In this document: piece after piece, positions 47,636 to 58,956 of the stretch
How positions within the stretch are numbered: position 1 is the first letter of the stretch
How the letters are laid out: every line of letters starts with the position of its first letter
NCBI RefSeq assembly: GCF_003351225.1
Contig: NZ_QQSY01000002.1
Coordinates: 568,693-632,692, forward strand
DNA from: Dyella solisilvae
Lineage (GTDB): Bacteria > Pseudomonadota > Gammaproteobacteria > Xanthomonadales > Rhodanobacteraceae
Direction of reading: 5' to 3'
Length of the DNA stretch: 64,000 nt
Notes under the pieces: generated by a model
The model's database searches: none
What the model saw: only the letters and a program-made list of their open reading frames with translations
Told to the model about the DNA's origin: nothing
Translations under genes and position numbers: made by a program

Positions 47636-48993
47636 TGGTTCGCCTGTTCCGACGCCTGAATGGTTGGCTTGTCGCGCTGTTGCTGCTGGCCTGCGCCGGC
47701 GCCATCGGCTACTTCGCCGCGCGCTACGACCGCGTGGCCGACTGGACCTACGAGGGACGCGCCACGCTCTCCTCGGAGAGCCGCGCCGTGCTGGCCGCGC
47801 TCGACGGTCCGGTGGAGATCGTCAGCTACGCCAATCCGCAGGACGACCTGCGCAACACCATCGCCAGCTTCATCCAGCGCTACCAGCGCCTCAAGCCAGA
47901 CCTGACGCTGCGCTTTGTCGATCCGCAGCAGGATCCGGCGCAGATGCGCGAGCTGGGCATCACCGTCGATGGCACGCTGATCCTGCATTACCGCGGTCGC
48001 GAGCAGCGCCTGAGCGAACTGTCCGAGCGCAGCCTCACCAACGCCTTCGAGCGCCTGCTGCGTGGCAGCGATCGCATCGTCGCCTTCGTCACGGGCGACG
48101 GCGAACGCAGCCCGTCCGATCAGGGCAACGCCGACCTCGGCACGTTCATCGCGCAGATGGAAGGCCGCGGCATGCGCGCGGTGCCGCTCAACTTCGCCCA
48201 GGCCACCGCCGTGCCGCTGCACACCGACCTGGTGGTGCTGGCCAGCCCGCAGCGCGCCCTGCCCGAGGGCGCGGTGCAGGCACTGACCACGTACGTCGCC
48301 AACGGCGGCAATCTGTTGTGGCTGACCGACCCGGGTAACGAAGACCTGCACCTGCAGCCACTGGCCGATGCGCTTGGCATCCACGTGCTGCCCGGCGTGC
48401 TGGTGGACGGCCAGGGCGCGGCGCTCGGCCTGAACGACCCGCGCCTGATTGCGCTCGGCGATTATCCGAAGCACGCGATCACCCACGGATTCAACCTCAC
48501 CACGCAGTTCCCGCAGGTCTCCGCGCTGGCGCTGGCGGCGCGCACCGACTGGCGCGTGAGTCCGTTCCTGCGTTCGGGCGTACAGAGCTGGACCGAGTTC
48601 AAGCCGATCGACAACGCACATGCCTCGACCATCGCCTATGACGCCAGCGCCGGTGAGCTGAAGGGCCCGCTGGATTTCGGCCTGGCGCTGGCGCGGCTGT
48701 CGCCCAGTCCCGACAAGGCCGAGCAGCGCGTGGTGGTGGTCGGCGATGGTGATTTCCTCTCCAACGCCTTCCTCGGCAGCGCCGGCAACCGCGCACTGGG
48801 CGAGCGCATCTTCGACTGGCTGCTCGGCGACGATGTGCTGGTCAACCTGCCGCCGTCGCATGGCGCCCCCGATCGCGTGCTGCGCATCTCGCAGGCGCAG
48901 CTGAGCGCGGTCTCGCTCGGTTTCCTGATCGTGCTGCCGCTGCTGCTGTTCGCTCTGGGCGGCTGGATCACCTGGCGGCGCCGGCGCGCATGA
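47635..48993 (+). CDS. GldG-like ABC-associated protein
   Basis: 452 residues. A membrane helix at 10-28 and another near the C terminus (about 428-446) enclose a large external domain. The domain starts TLSSESRAVLAALDGPVEIVSYANPQDDLRNTIASFIQRYQ and continues ...DGTLILHYRGREQRLSELSERSLTNAFERLL, the pattern of GldG / ABC_transp_aux proteins. A second block, VVLASPQRALPEGAVQALTTYVANGGNLLWLTDPG, resembles the DUF4350-like Rossmann part. It is thought to sit in the periplasm beside the ABC channel. Starts one base inside the permease stop. Confidence 0.82.
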   Translation: MVRLFRRLNGWLVALLLLACAGAIGYFAARYDRVADWTYEGRATLSSESRAVLAALDGPVEIVSYANPQDDLRNTIASFIQRYQRLKPDLTLRFVDPQQDPAQMRELGITVDGTLILHYRGREQRLSELSERSLTNAFERLLRGSDRIVAFVTGDGERSPSDQGNADLGTFIAQMEGRGMRAVPLNFAQATAVPLHTDLVVLASPQRALPEGAVQALTTYVANGGNLLWLTDPGNEDLHLQPLADALGIHVLPGVLVDGQGAALGLNDPRLIALGDYPKHAITHGFNLTTQFPQVSALALAARTDWRVSPFLRSGVQSWTEFKPIDNAHASTIAYDASAGELKGPLDFGLALARLSPSPDKAEQRVVVVGDGDFLSNAFLGSAGNRALGERIFDWLLGDDVLVNLPPSHGAPDRVLRISQAQLSAVSLGFLIVLPLLLFALGGWITWRRRRA

Positions 48994-49481
48994 AGCGGTC
49001 TGCACGCCAACGCCTGTGGCTGATCGGCGCGGCCGTCGCACTCGTCGGCGCTGCCGCATGGCAGTGGCGGCACGACAGCGACGCGGCGCCGGGCGCGCTG
49101 CTGGGCACACCGCCGTCCGCCGTCACCGATATCTCGCTCAGTATCGGCAAAGGCCCGGTCGAACATTACAGCCGGCGGGACGGCCACTGGTGGCGCACCG
49201 ACGGCGTGGCCGTGCGGGCCGATGACGGCCGACTGGGCGAACTGTCCGATACCGCGGCCGCCGAGGTGCTCAGCTGGCGCCCTGCCACCGACTTCGACCC
49301 GGCCCGGATCGGCTTGGCGCCGCCGGTCGCGGTGCTATCGCTCAATGGCCAGTCGCTGGAATTTGGCGAAACCTCGGTGACCGGCCCGCAGCGCTACGTG
49401 CGGGTGGGCGATCGGGTGGCGCTGGTGTCGGTGCGCTATACGCCGCGACCCGCGACGACCCAGGCCACCAAGGCGCCCTGA
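48990..49481 (+). CDS. DUF4340-like protein of the Gld-type operon
   Basis: 163 residues. N-terminal helix (RLWLIGAAVALVGAAAWQW), then small repeating beta units of the type DISLSIGKGPVEHYSRRDGHWWRTDG and LEFGETSVTGPQRYVRVGDRVALV, as in DUF4340 proteins that accompany GldG. It is shorter than many members, which carry two to three units. ATGA overlap with the gene before. It probably works in the periplasm with the GldG-like protein; role unknown. Confidence 0.72.
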   Translation: MKRSARQRLWLIGAAVALVGAAAWQWRHDSDAAPGALLGTPPSAVTDISLSIGKGPVEHYSRRDGHWWRTDGVAVRADDGRLGELSDTAAAEVLSWRPATDFDPARIGLAPPVAVLSLNGQSLEFGETSVTGPQRYVRVGDRVALVSVRYTPRPATTQATKAP

Positions 49482-49639
49482 ACCGCCCCCTCCGGCGACG
49501 CGCCGCGTTGCCTTGACCGTCGCCGCCCCACGGTCTGGATGGCCACAACGGAACGCTCCGCAGGCCGGTTGGCGAAAAACCACTTGCGCCAGCCGCACCC
49601 TTCCCCATATCTAGGCCAATCCCAGACAGGAGCGACGAG

Positions 49640-51049
<1,410 letters not shown>

Positions 51050-51059
51050 CGATTCTCGT

Positions 51060-51088
51060 TGCAGGAGCGCACAGCTCGCCCTCCTGCA
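51060..51088 (+). terminator. Weak hairpin between gnd and mutM
   Basis: TGCAGGAG and CTCCTGCA pair around a 13-nt loop, 10 bp after gnd. No T run. It could weaken read-through into mutM. Confidence 0.3.
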
Positions 51089-51111
51089 GTCATCGAATAC
51101 CGGATGCCACC

Positions 51112-51939
51112 GTGCCTGAATTACCCGAAGTCGAAACCACCCGGCGTGGCATCGCCCCGCATCTGATCGGACGCAGCGTCACCGGCGTGACGCTGCGCCG
51201 CCCGGACCTGCGCTGGCCGATCCCGCCGGAAATCACCGGGCTGCTGCCGGGCCAGCGCATCCTCGATGTCGAGCGACGCGCGAAATACCTGCTGCTGCAT
51301 ACCCAGGTCGGCAGCGCGCTGTTGCACCTGGGCATGACCGGCGTGCTGCGCGTGCTGCCACCGGACGCACTGGTCGGCAAGCACGACCATGTCGACATCG
51401 CGCTGGAGGCCAGCGCCACCGAAGGCCCGCGCGTGCTGCGCTTCACCGATGCACGACGCTTCGGTTGCCTGCTGTGGCAGCCGCCCGGCGAAACGCATGA
51501 GTTGCTTGCTGCGCTAGGCCCCGAACCGCTGACCGACGACTTTGACGGCGACCTGCTTTGGCGACTGTCGCGCGGACGCACGGCGGCAGTGAAGCTGTTC
51601 CTGATGGACAACGCGGTAGTGGTGGGCGTGGGCAACATCTACGCCAGCGAAGCGCTGTTCGCCGCGGGGATCGATCCTCGCCGTCCGGCTGGCGAAGTTT
51701 CGCGTGCGCGCTATGCACGGCTTGCCGCGGAGGTGAAACGCATCCTGGCGTGGGCGATCGAGCGCGGCGGGACCACGTTGCGCGACTTCATCAAGCCGGA
51801 TGGCGCGCCCGGGTATTTCTTCCGGGAGTTGCAGGCGTACGGACGCGAGGGTGAGCCGTGCCGGGTGTGTGGAACGCCGATCCGGCAGGTGGTGCTGGGG
51901 CAGCGGTCGACGTTCTGGTGCCCCAAGTGCCAGCGGTGA
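51112..51939 (+). CDS. mutM: Formamidopyrimidine-DNA glycosylase
   Basis: 275 residues from GTG 51112. The GTG is certain because the protein must begin (M)PELPEVE, where the second-residue Pro is the catalytic amine. GGIGNIYA-type block is [15 protein letters not shown], and the C terminus is the zinc finger CRVCG...FWCPKC with four Cys. It removes 8-oxoguanine and ring-opened purines and cuts the strand by beta/delta elimination. A 62-bp gap follows gnd. A repeat element lies directly after the stop. Confidence 0.97.
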   Translation: MPELPEVETTRRGIAPHLIGRSVTGVTLRRPDLRWPIPPEITGLLPGQRILDVERRAKYLLLHTQVGSALLHLGMTGVLRVLPPDALVGKHDHVDIALEASATEGPRVLRFTDARRFGCLLWQPPGETHELLAALGPEPLTDDFDGDLLWRLSRGRTAAVKLFLMDNAVVVGVGNIYASEALFAAGIDPRRPAGEVSRARYARLAAEVKRILAWAIERGGTTLRDFIKPDGAPGYFFRELQAYGREGEPCRVCGTPIRQVVLGQRSTFWCPKCQR

Positions 51940-51962
51940 GGGACCAACCTCATCCTCACCTA

Positions 51963-52196
51963 CCCGTCATCCCTGCGAACGCAGGACGGAGCGCGAAGCG
52001 CGGAGAACGCCCGAAGGGCGGCCCCGAAGGGCGGCCCCGAAGGGGCGAGCGTAACGAGTCATCCAGTGACTTGGCTCTTGGGCCTGTCTTTGGCGATTTG
52101 CCCCACGTCTTGCCAGCCACACAGCCAGTGATCTGTCGACAGCGTCACTCTCAAGGGTGAAAGGCGCTGGATCACTGCGTTCGCAGGGATGACGGG
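51963..52196. repeat. 234-bp element with 22-nt perfect terminal inverted repeats (holds copy 2 of the 110-nt repeat)
   Basis: Positions 51963-51984 and 52175-52196 are exact reverse complements (CCCGTCATCCCTGCGAACGC + AG). The left 107 nt (51963-52069) match 26261-26370. Inside is a doubled GGCGGCCCCGAAGG unit. No open frame. It resembles a REP pair or a small MITE that needs outside help to move. Confidence 0.78.
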
Positions 52197-52209
52197 CGTG
52201 AGGCGCGGG

Positions 52210-52974
52210 TCACTCCGGCCAGCGGAATTCCACAAACGTATTGTTGAACTCCGGGTCCTCGTAGCCGCCGCCCAGTCGCGCCACGAGCCCAGCCGGCAGG
52301 CCTTCCGCCTCCAGCTCCTGGCCGTCGGCGAAGTGCGCGCCCAGCGCCTGGATCTCCACCAGCCGCTCGCACAACAGACCGGCGCGATCGCTGTCGGCTT
52401 CGGGCACGTTGCGGACGCTGATGTCCGGGCGGCCGAACTTGCGCATGCCGCGCGTGTGCACCCAGTACCGGCCCTGCTGCTCATCCGTGTCACGCAGGAT
52501 CAGCACGTGGTTGCGGATCGGGGCGCCGTCGCGCACCACGAACTGGCGGCGCCAGCCGGCGGCGTCGTTCAAGCTGAGGGTCTGCGGATCGAGAATCGCG
52601 ACGCCGCCGACATCGAGCAGCGCCGCGAGCACGCCCAGCGTATCTCGCAGATAGCCGGTATCCGCGCTGTCGGGCAACCGACCGCGCACCACCAGCACCT
52701 CCGGCGCGTCCACCGCCTTCTGGTAGGCCTCCGGTGCGTCGTCCTTGAACATGCGGCCGAGCCCGCCCTTCAGCGGGTAACCCTCCCACGCGCGCAGCGA
52801 ACTGTGGCTATGGCTGGTCAGCTCCACCCCTTCCGGCAGGCCTTCGCTGCCATAGTCCAGCGACGGCGCGCGCCCCGGCAGGAACTTGCCGAACACGTAG
52901 AACTGCAGCAGTGCTTCCTCGTCGCTCGGCTGCCAGTGCGGTCGTTCCCAGGCGGGAAAGGGGATCTTGGACAT
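52210..52974 (-). CDS. Conserved protein of unknown function
   Basis: 254 residues: MSKIPFPAWERPHWQPSDEEALLQFYVFGKFLPGRAPSLDYG..., ending GGGYEDPEFNNTFVEFRWPE. There is no signal peptide and no membrane helix. Two halves are visible, a first with Ser/His-rich ELTSHSHSSLRAW and a second with VRDGAPIRNHVLILRDTDEQQGRYWVHTRGMRKFGRPDISVR. I recognise no catalytic motif. It starts 29 bp after tdk on the same strand, so it is probably the second gene of that unit. Confidence 0.7.
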   Translation of the reverse strand: MSKIPFPAWERPHWQPSDEEALLQFYVFGKFLPGRAPSLDYGSEGLPEGVELTSHSHSSLRAWEGYPLKGGLGRMFKDDAPEAYQKAVDAPEVLVVRGRLPDSADTGYLRDTLGVLAALLDVGGVAILDPQTLSLNDAAGWRRQFVVRDGAPIRNHVLILRDTDEQQGRYWVHTRGMRKFGRPDISVRNVPEADSDRAGLLCERLVEIQALGAHFADGQELEAEGLPAGLVARLGGGYEDPEFNNTFVEFRWPE

Positions 52975-53003
52975 GCCTGTTCCTTGTAGTGAATGCGAGG
53001 GGC

Positions 53004-53636
53004 TCAGCGCCCTTCGCCCAGCGGCAGCACCGGCTGCTGCAGTTCGATCCTGCCGTGCCCTTCCGTAATGTTCTTGAACTCGGCGCGGCTCACTGAGACA
53101 TAGCGGTCATTGCCCCCGATCTCAACCTGCGGCCCCTCGGTCACCGCGCGCCCCTGCTCGTCCACGCGCACCACCATGGTCGCCTTGCGGCCGGTGTGGC
53201 AGATGGTCTTGATCTCTTCCAGGTTGTCGGCCCAGGCCAGCAGGTAGCGGCTGCCCTCGAACAGCTCGCCGCGGAAGTCGGTACGCAGGCCGTACGCCAG
53301 CACCGGGACGTTGAGCTTGTCCACCACGTCGCTGAGCTGCCACACCTGGGCCTTGCCGAGGAACTGCGCCTCGTCGACGAACACGCAATGCAGCGGCCCG
53401 CGCGCGGCGATGTCTGCCTGCACCAGGGCCAGCAGGTCCTCCTCGGCGCCAAAGCGGCTCGCGCTCGCCTTCAGGCCGATGCGCGAGGCCACCACGCCCT
53501 CGCCGAAGCGGTTGTCCAGCGCCGGGGTGAGAATGAGCGTGCGCATGCCGCGCTCGTGGTAGTTGTAGGCGCTCTGCAGCAGGGTGGTGGTCTTGCCGGC
53601 ATTCATTGCCGAGTAATAGAAGTAAAGCTTGGCCAT
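53004..53636 (-). CDS. tdk: Thymidine kinase, type II
   Basis: 210 residues from ATG 53636. Walker A is [13 protein letters not shown] (9-21), Walker B and the catalytic Glu lie in VFVDEAQFL, and the lasso domain near [13 protein letters not shown] and [16 protein letters not shown] binds thymidine. It phosphorylates thymidine in salvage. Unlike the E. coli type, most of the zinc-binding Cys are missing: CxxC reads CHTG and the later site has Ser. So the structural zinc may be lost. Followed by the unknown 254-residue gene. Confidence 0.93.
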   Translation of the reverse strand: MAKLYFYYSAMNAGKTTTLLQSAYNYHERGMRTLILTPALDNRFGEGVVASRIGLKASASRFGAEEDLLALVQADIAARGPLHCVFVDEAQFLGKAQVWQLSDVVDKLNVPVLAYGLRTDFRGELFEGSRYLLAWADNLEEIKTICHTGRKATMVVRVDEQGRAVTEGPQVEIGGNDRYVSVSRAEFKNITEGHGRIELQQPVLPLGEGR

Positions 53637-53771
53637 GGATGATCCCGGTCGTGGCCACGCATGGTAACCCGCCACCGCCCGGAGGCGGGGGCAACCCGGC
53701 CCACGCGGAGGGGGCCCCGGGCCCCGGCGTTTGCTACCATCGCGCCTCGTCCAGCCCACCGCCTTTCGCCC

Positions 53772-55751
<1,980 letters not shown>

Positions 55752-55756
55752 CCACG

Positions 55757-56470
55757 ATGAGCGAACACGCCTTTTCCGAGGAACAACGCGCCGGGCTGTA
55801 TCGCGCCATCCACGAGCGTCGCGACGTGCGTTCGCAGTTCCTGCCCGACCCCATCGCTCCCGATGTGCTGGCGCGCCTGCTGCGCGCGGCGCATCACGCG
55901 CCCTCGGTGGGCTTCATGCAGCCGTGGGATTTCATCGTTATCGACAGCCTGGCCACGAAGCAGGCGATGAAGGCGCTGTACGAGCGCGCCAATGCGGATG
56001 CCGCAGGGCGTTTCGAAGGCGAGCGCGCCGCGTTGTACCGACGGCTGAAGCTGGAGGGCATCGTCGACAGCCCGGTCAATGTCTGTATCACCTGCGATCG
56101 CACGCGCGGTGGTCCGCACGTGCTGGGCCGCAACACCATGCTCGAAGCCGACCTGTTCAGCACCTGCCTGGCGGTGCAGAACCTCTGGCTCGCGGCCCGC
56201 GCGGAAGGCATCGGCGTGGGCTGGGTCAGCATTGTCGATCCCGTGGAACTGGCCGCCCTGCTGGGTCTGCCGGACCACGTCGTGCCGGTGGCGTACCTGT
56301 GCCTCGGCTATGTCAGCGAATTTCTGGCGCGTCCCGAGCTGGAGACCGCCGGCTGGCGCACGCGCCTGCCGCTGGAAAGCCTGCTGCACGGCAATCGCTG
56401 GGGAGATCCGCTGGACAACGCCCCGCTGCTGGATGCCGTACTCGACGACGCCAACGGCAAGCCGGGCTGA
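55757..56470 (+). CDS. bluB: 5,6-dimethylbenzimidazole synthase
   Basis: 237 residues from ATG 55757, 5 bp after rep. The nitroreductase-like fold begins IHERRDVRSQFLPDPIAPDVLARLLRAAHHAPSVGFMQPWDFIVI, and CDRTRGGPHVLGRNTM in the middle is the BluB hallmark, absent from ordinary nitroreductases. BluB breaks down FMNH2 with O2 to make the lower ligand of vitamin B12. No other cobalamin gene is nearby, so it may serve remodelling of imported corrinoids (inference). Close spacing implies co-transcription with rep. Confidence 0.88.
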   Translation: MSEHAFSEEQRAGLYRAIHERRDVRSQFLPDPIAPDVLARLLRAAHHAPSVGFMQPWDFIVIDSLATKQAMKALYERANADAAGRFEGERAALYRRLKLEGIVDSPVNVCITCDRTRGGPHVLGRNTMLEADLFSTCLAVQNLWLAARAEGIGVGWVSIVDPVELAALLGLPDHVVPVAYLCLGYVSEFLARPELETAGWRTRLPLESLLHGNRWGDPLDNAPLLDAVLDDANGKPG

Positions 56471-56485
56471 TCCGGCAGGCCGAGT

Positions 56486-57514
56486 TCAGATCAGCCGTTC
56501 GGCTTCCAGCTCGCTCTTGAGATAGGCGTAATAGATCGGCCCCGCGATGAGGCCGGGCAGGCCGAACGCCGCCTCCATCAGCAGCATCGCCACCAGCAGC
56601 TCCCACGCGCGGGCGCGGATCTGTCCGCCCACGATGCGCGCGTTGAGGAAGTACTCGAGCTTGTGGATCAGGATGAGGAAGCCCAGCGCGGCCACGCCGA
56701 CGCCGAGCGACACCGACAGGCCGGCAATAGTGATCGCGGTGTTCGAGATCAGGTTACCGATCACCGGCAGCAGGCCGATGATGAAGGTGAGCACCACCAG
56801 GGTCTTGGCCAGCGGCACGTGGATGTCGAGCAGGGGCAGCACGCCCAGCAGGAAGATCGCGGTGAACACCGTGTTGATCAGCGAGATCTTGATCTGCGCG
56901 AACACGATGTTGTGGAAGGCTTCGGCCAGGCGTTGCGCACGCTGGCCCAGCGCGGTGGCCAGCGGCCCGACCTGATGCGCCGGACGCGTGCGGCTCAACG
57001 CCACCACCGCGCCCAGCACCATGCCGATCAGGATGTGCACGAAGACACGGGCCGCTTCCTTGCCCATGGCCTGCAGGCTCACCGAGTGTTTGCGGGTGAG
57101 CTCCATCGCCATCATGCGCAGATCGTCCACGGTGTCGGGCAACCAGCCCACCACACTGGACGGCAGCTGCTCGCGCGCCTTTTCCACCAGCGGCATCAGC
57201 TGCTGCTGCCACAGCACCTCGGGATTGCCGACCTCGTTGCGCACGAAGCTCACCGCACTGAGGATAAGCAGCACCAGCAAGCCGACCACGATGGCGCCCA
57301 GCAAGGCCACCACCAGCACCCGCGCGCGGTCGCTCGGCACCCGCTTGCCCAGCAGGGGCGCGGTGGACTGCACCAGCTCGTAGACCAGCAGCCCGGCGAA
57401 CAGGGCCGGCAACAGGTGCAGCCCGAGTACCAGCAACAAGGAGGCGGCGGCCAGCAGGTAGCTGGTCAGACGGATGGCGTTCGAGGGCAGGCGGAGAGGT
57501 GGGTGAGGTTCCAT
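56486..57514 (-). CDS. AI-2E family transporter (PerM-like)
   Basis: 342 residues with about eight membrane helices: two or three at the N terminus (10-85), a hydrophilic stretch of about 75 residues (SFVRNEVGNPEVLWQQQLMPLVEKARE), then five at the C terminus. The pair FLLGVLPLLDIHVPLAKTLVVLTFIIGLLPVIGN and LEYFLNARIVGGQIRARAWELLVAML is the family's conserved core. Members export small molecules or ions, among them AI-2 and Na+; the actual cargo here is unknown. Convergent with bluB, 15 bp apart. Confidence 0.88.
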   Translation of the reverse strand: MEPHPPLRLPSNAIRLTSYLLAAASLLLVLGLHLLPALFAGLLVYELVQSTAPLLGKRVPSDRARVLVVALLGAIVVGLLVLLILSAVSFVRNEVGNPEVLWQQQLMPLVEKAREQLPSSVVGWLPDTVDDLRMMAMELTRKHSVSLQAMGKEAARVFVHILIGMVLGAVVALSRTRPAHQVGPLATALGQRAQRLAEAFHNIVFAQIKISLINTVFTAIFLLGVLPLLDIHVPLAKTLVVLTFIIGLLPVIGNLISNTAITIAGLSVSLGVGVAALGFLILIHKLEYFLNARIVGGQIRARAWELLVAMLLMEAAFGLPGLIAGPIYYAYLKSELEAERLI

Positions 57515-57726
57515 GCAATTTCATGCGACCGGGGAGAGGCGCTGTGAGTCTGTCAGCAGACCCCGGGCAGCGGCTAGCCCTTTTGCTGAATCATCCCGCG
57601 CCGCGGCCGGACTGCGTCCCCACGCCGCAGCCGCAACGTCTGCCGTGCACCACCCGTCGTGGGATCGACATGCTTCTGTCGTAGACTTTTTCGATCCTGT
57701 CCCTCTACCTCCCCGGGGAATCCTGC

Positions 57727-58626
57727 ATGTCCCATCGTTTGCCGGCGGCTCTGGCCGCCGCGTTCCTGCTCGCCGGTTGCACCGCCCAGTCCGTCAAGGC
57801 GCCGCCGTCCACCGTCCGGCCCCCCGCCGCCTCCGCGCCAGCGCCCGCCGGCACGCTGCCCGACGACAACCTCAATGCCGTGGCCTGGAGCCAGACCGCG
57901 CTCGAGCATGACCTGATTTACCTGCAGACCTACCGCGACGCGGAGGCCCGCCTGCTCGCCGCCGTGGCCGATCCGAACTGGGACGCGCTGCCCAAGGACG
58001 ATCGCGTGGCGCCGGCCAAGGGCCTCAAGCCCGCGATCGTGCTCGACATCGACGAAACCGTGCTGGACAACACGCCCTACCAGGCCCGACTGATCAAGAG
58101 CGGCGGCGAATTCAACGAGGCCGACTGGGCCGCCTGGTGCAAGGAACAGCGCGCCCGCGCGTTGCCGGGCGTGGTGGAGTTCACCCAGTTCGCCGCCAGG
58201 CACGGCATTGCGGTCATCTATATCTCCAACCGCGCCAAGGACCTGGACGAGGTGACCCTGGCCAATCTGCGCCAGGAAGGCTTGCCGGTGGCCGGCCCGG
58301 AAGCTTTCCTTGGGCTGGGAACCTTCGTAGAGGACTGCGAGCAGATCGGCAGCGAAAAAGGCTGCCGCCGCCAGCTGGTCAGTCGCAAATACCGCGTATT
58401 GATGCAATTTGGCGACCAGATCGGCGATTTTGTGACCGTTCTGGCTAACAACGCCGAAGGTCGCCAGAAAGCCATGGCCCCGTACACCGGGTGGATCGGC
58501 AGCCGCTGGTTCGTGCTGCCCAACCCCACCTATGGCGCATGGGAGCCCGCGTTGTTTAATAATGACTGGACGGCGCCACGCGAGGAGCGTCGCCGCCAGA
58601 AGATCCAGTCGCTGCGTTTCGATTGA
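57727..58626 (+). CDS. Lipoprotein acid phosphatase / 5'-nucleotidase, e(P4) type
   Basis: 299 residues. Signal ends LLAGC with Cys18 as lipidation site. After a Pro/Ala-rich spacer the HAD class C phosphatase domain begins: IVLDIDETVLDN (motif I, double Asp), VIYISNRAKD (motif II), RRQLVSRKYRVLMQFGDQIGDFV (motif III/IV). The outer-membrane-anchored enzyme should remove phosphate from nucleotides such as NMN or 5'-nucleotides so the nucleoside can enter. It is the second lipoprotein phosphatase in the window. Own transcription unit; the candidate small RNA follows. Confidence 0.9.
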   Translation: MSHRLPAALAAAFLLAGCTAQSVKAPPSTVRPPAASAPAPAGTLPDDNLNAVAWSQTALEHDLIYLQTYRDAEARLLAAVADPNWDALPKDDRVAPAKGLKPAIVLDIDETVLDNTPYQARLIKSGGEFNEADWAAWCKEQRARALPGVVEFTQFAARHGIAVIYISNRAKDLDEVTLANLRQEGLPVAGPEAFLGLGTFVEDCEQIGSEKGCRRQLVSRKYRVLMQFGDQIGDFVTVLANNAEGRQKAMAPYTGWIGSRWFVLPNPTYGAWEPALFNNDWTAPREERRRQKIQSLRFD

Positions 58627-58669
58627 AAACTAATAAACAAAATCAGCAACTTACGCAGCCTATTCTAAA

Positions 58670-58811
58670 GTATTGCTTTAAGTTTAACGGGAGGATAAGA
58701 TCCTTCCCGCCAACACCTGCTGACCTCGAAAATTCCGCAGGCAAGGCCATTTCCCTTCCGGCTCTGCCGGATTACCCCGTGAGGCCAAACGCCCGCGGGG
58801 TTTTCTTTTTG
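58670..58811 (+). ncRNA. Candidate small RNA with intrinsic terminator
   Basis: After an AT-rich stretch (58627-58680) come three hairpins: CGGGAGGAT-AAG-ATCCT(T)CCCG (58688-58710), CCTGC...GCAGG, and CCGGC-TCT-GCCGG, then a terminator stem and T run. No start codon with ribosome binding site and no open frame fits. The 5' end is a guess because no strong promoter pair was found. The alternative is a long 3' UTR of the phosphatase gene. Confidence 0.35.
58774..58811 (+). terminator. Rho-independent terminator
   Basis: ACCCCGTG and CGCGGGGT pair (one G/T) around a 12-nt loop, followed by TTTTCTTTTT. It ends the phosphatase transcript or the small RNA. Confidence 0.82.
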
Positions 58812-58956
58812 GGGCGCTCGCCCAGTCTGCCCGGACGCCGCATGAACGGGCTCTCACGCCCGGCTGTCGCCTCTTGTTCACGCGGAGCCGACACGCTTAC
58901 GCTCCGCCGACCGCCCGCACCTACCGGTTAAACGGGCGCCACCACCCAGAGACTCC

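Noticed and set aside
47011-49110. 699-codon open frame antisense to the Gld-type operon
   Set aside because: Overlaps three genes with coupled starts; low-complexity composition.
51963-52196. Insertion sequence considered because of terminal inverted repeats
   Set aside because: Only 234 bp with no transposase frame; kept as a MITE/REP-like element instead.
53661-53771. Upstream extension of rep
   Set aside because: It would add 37 Arg/Pro-rich residues before the normal MLNPQQ start.
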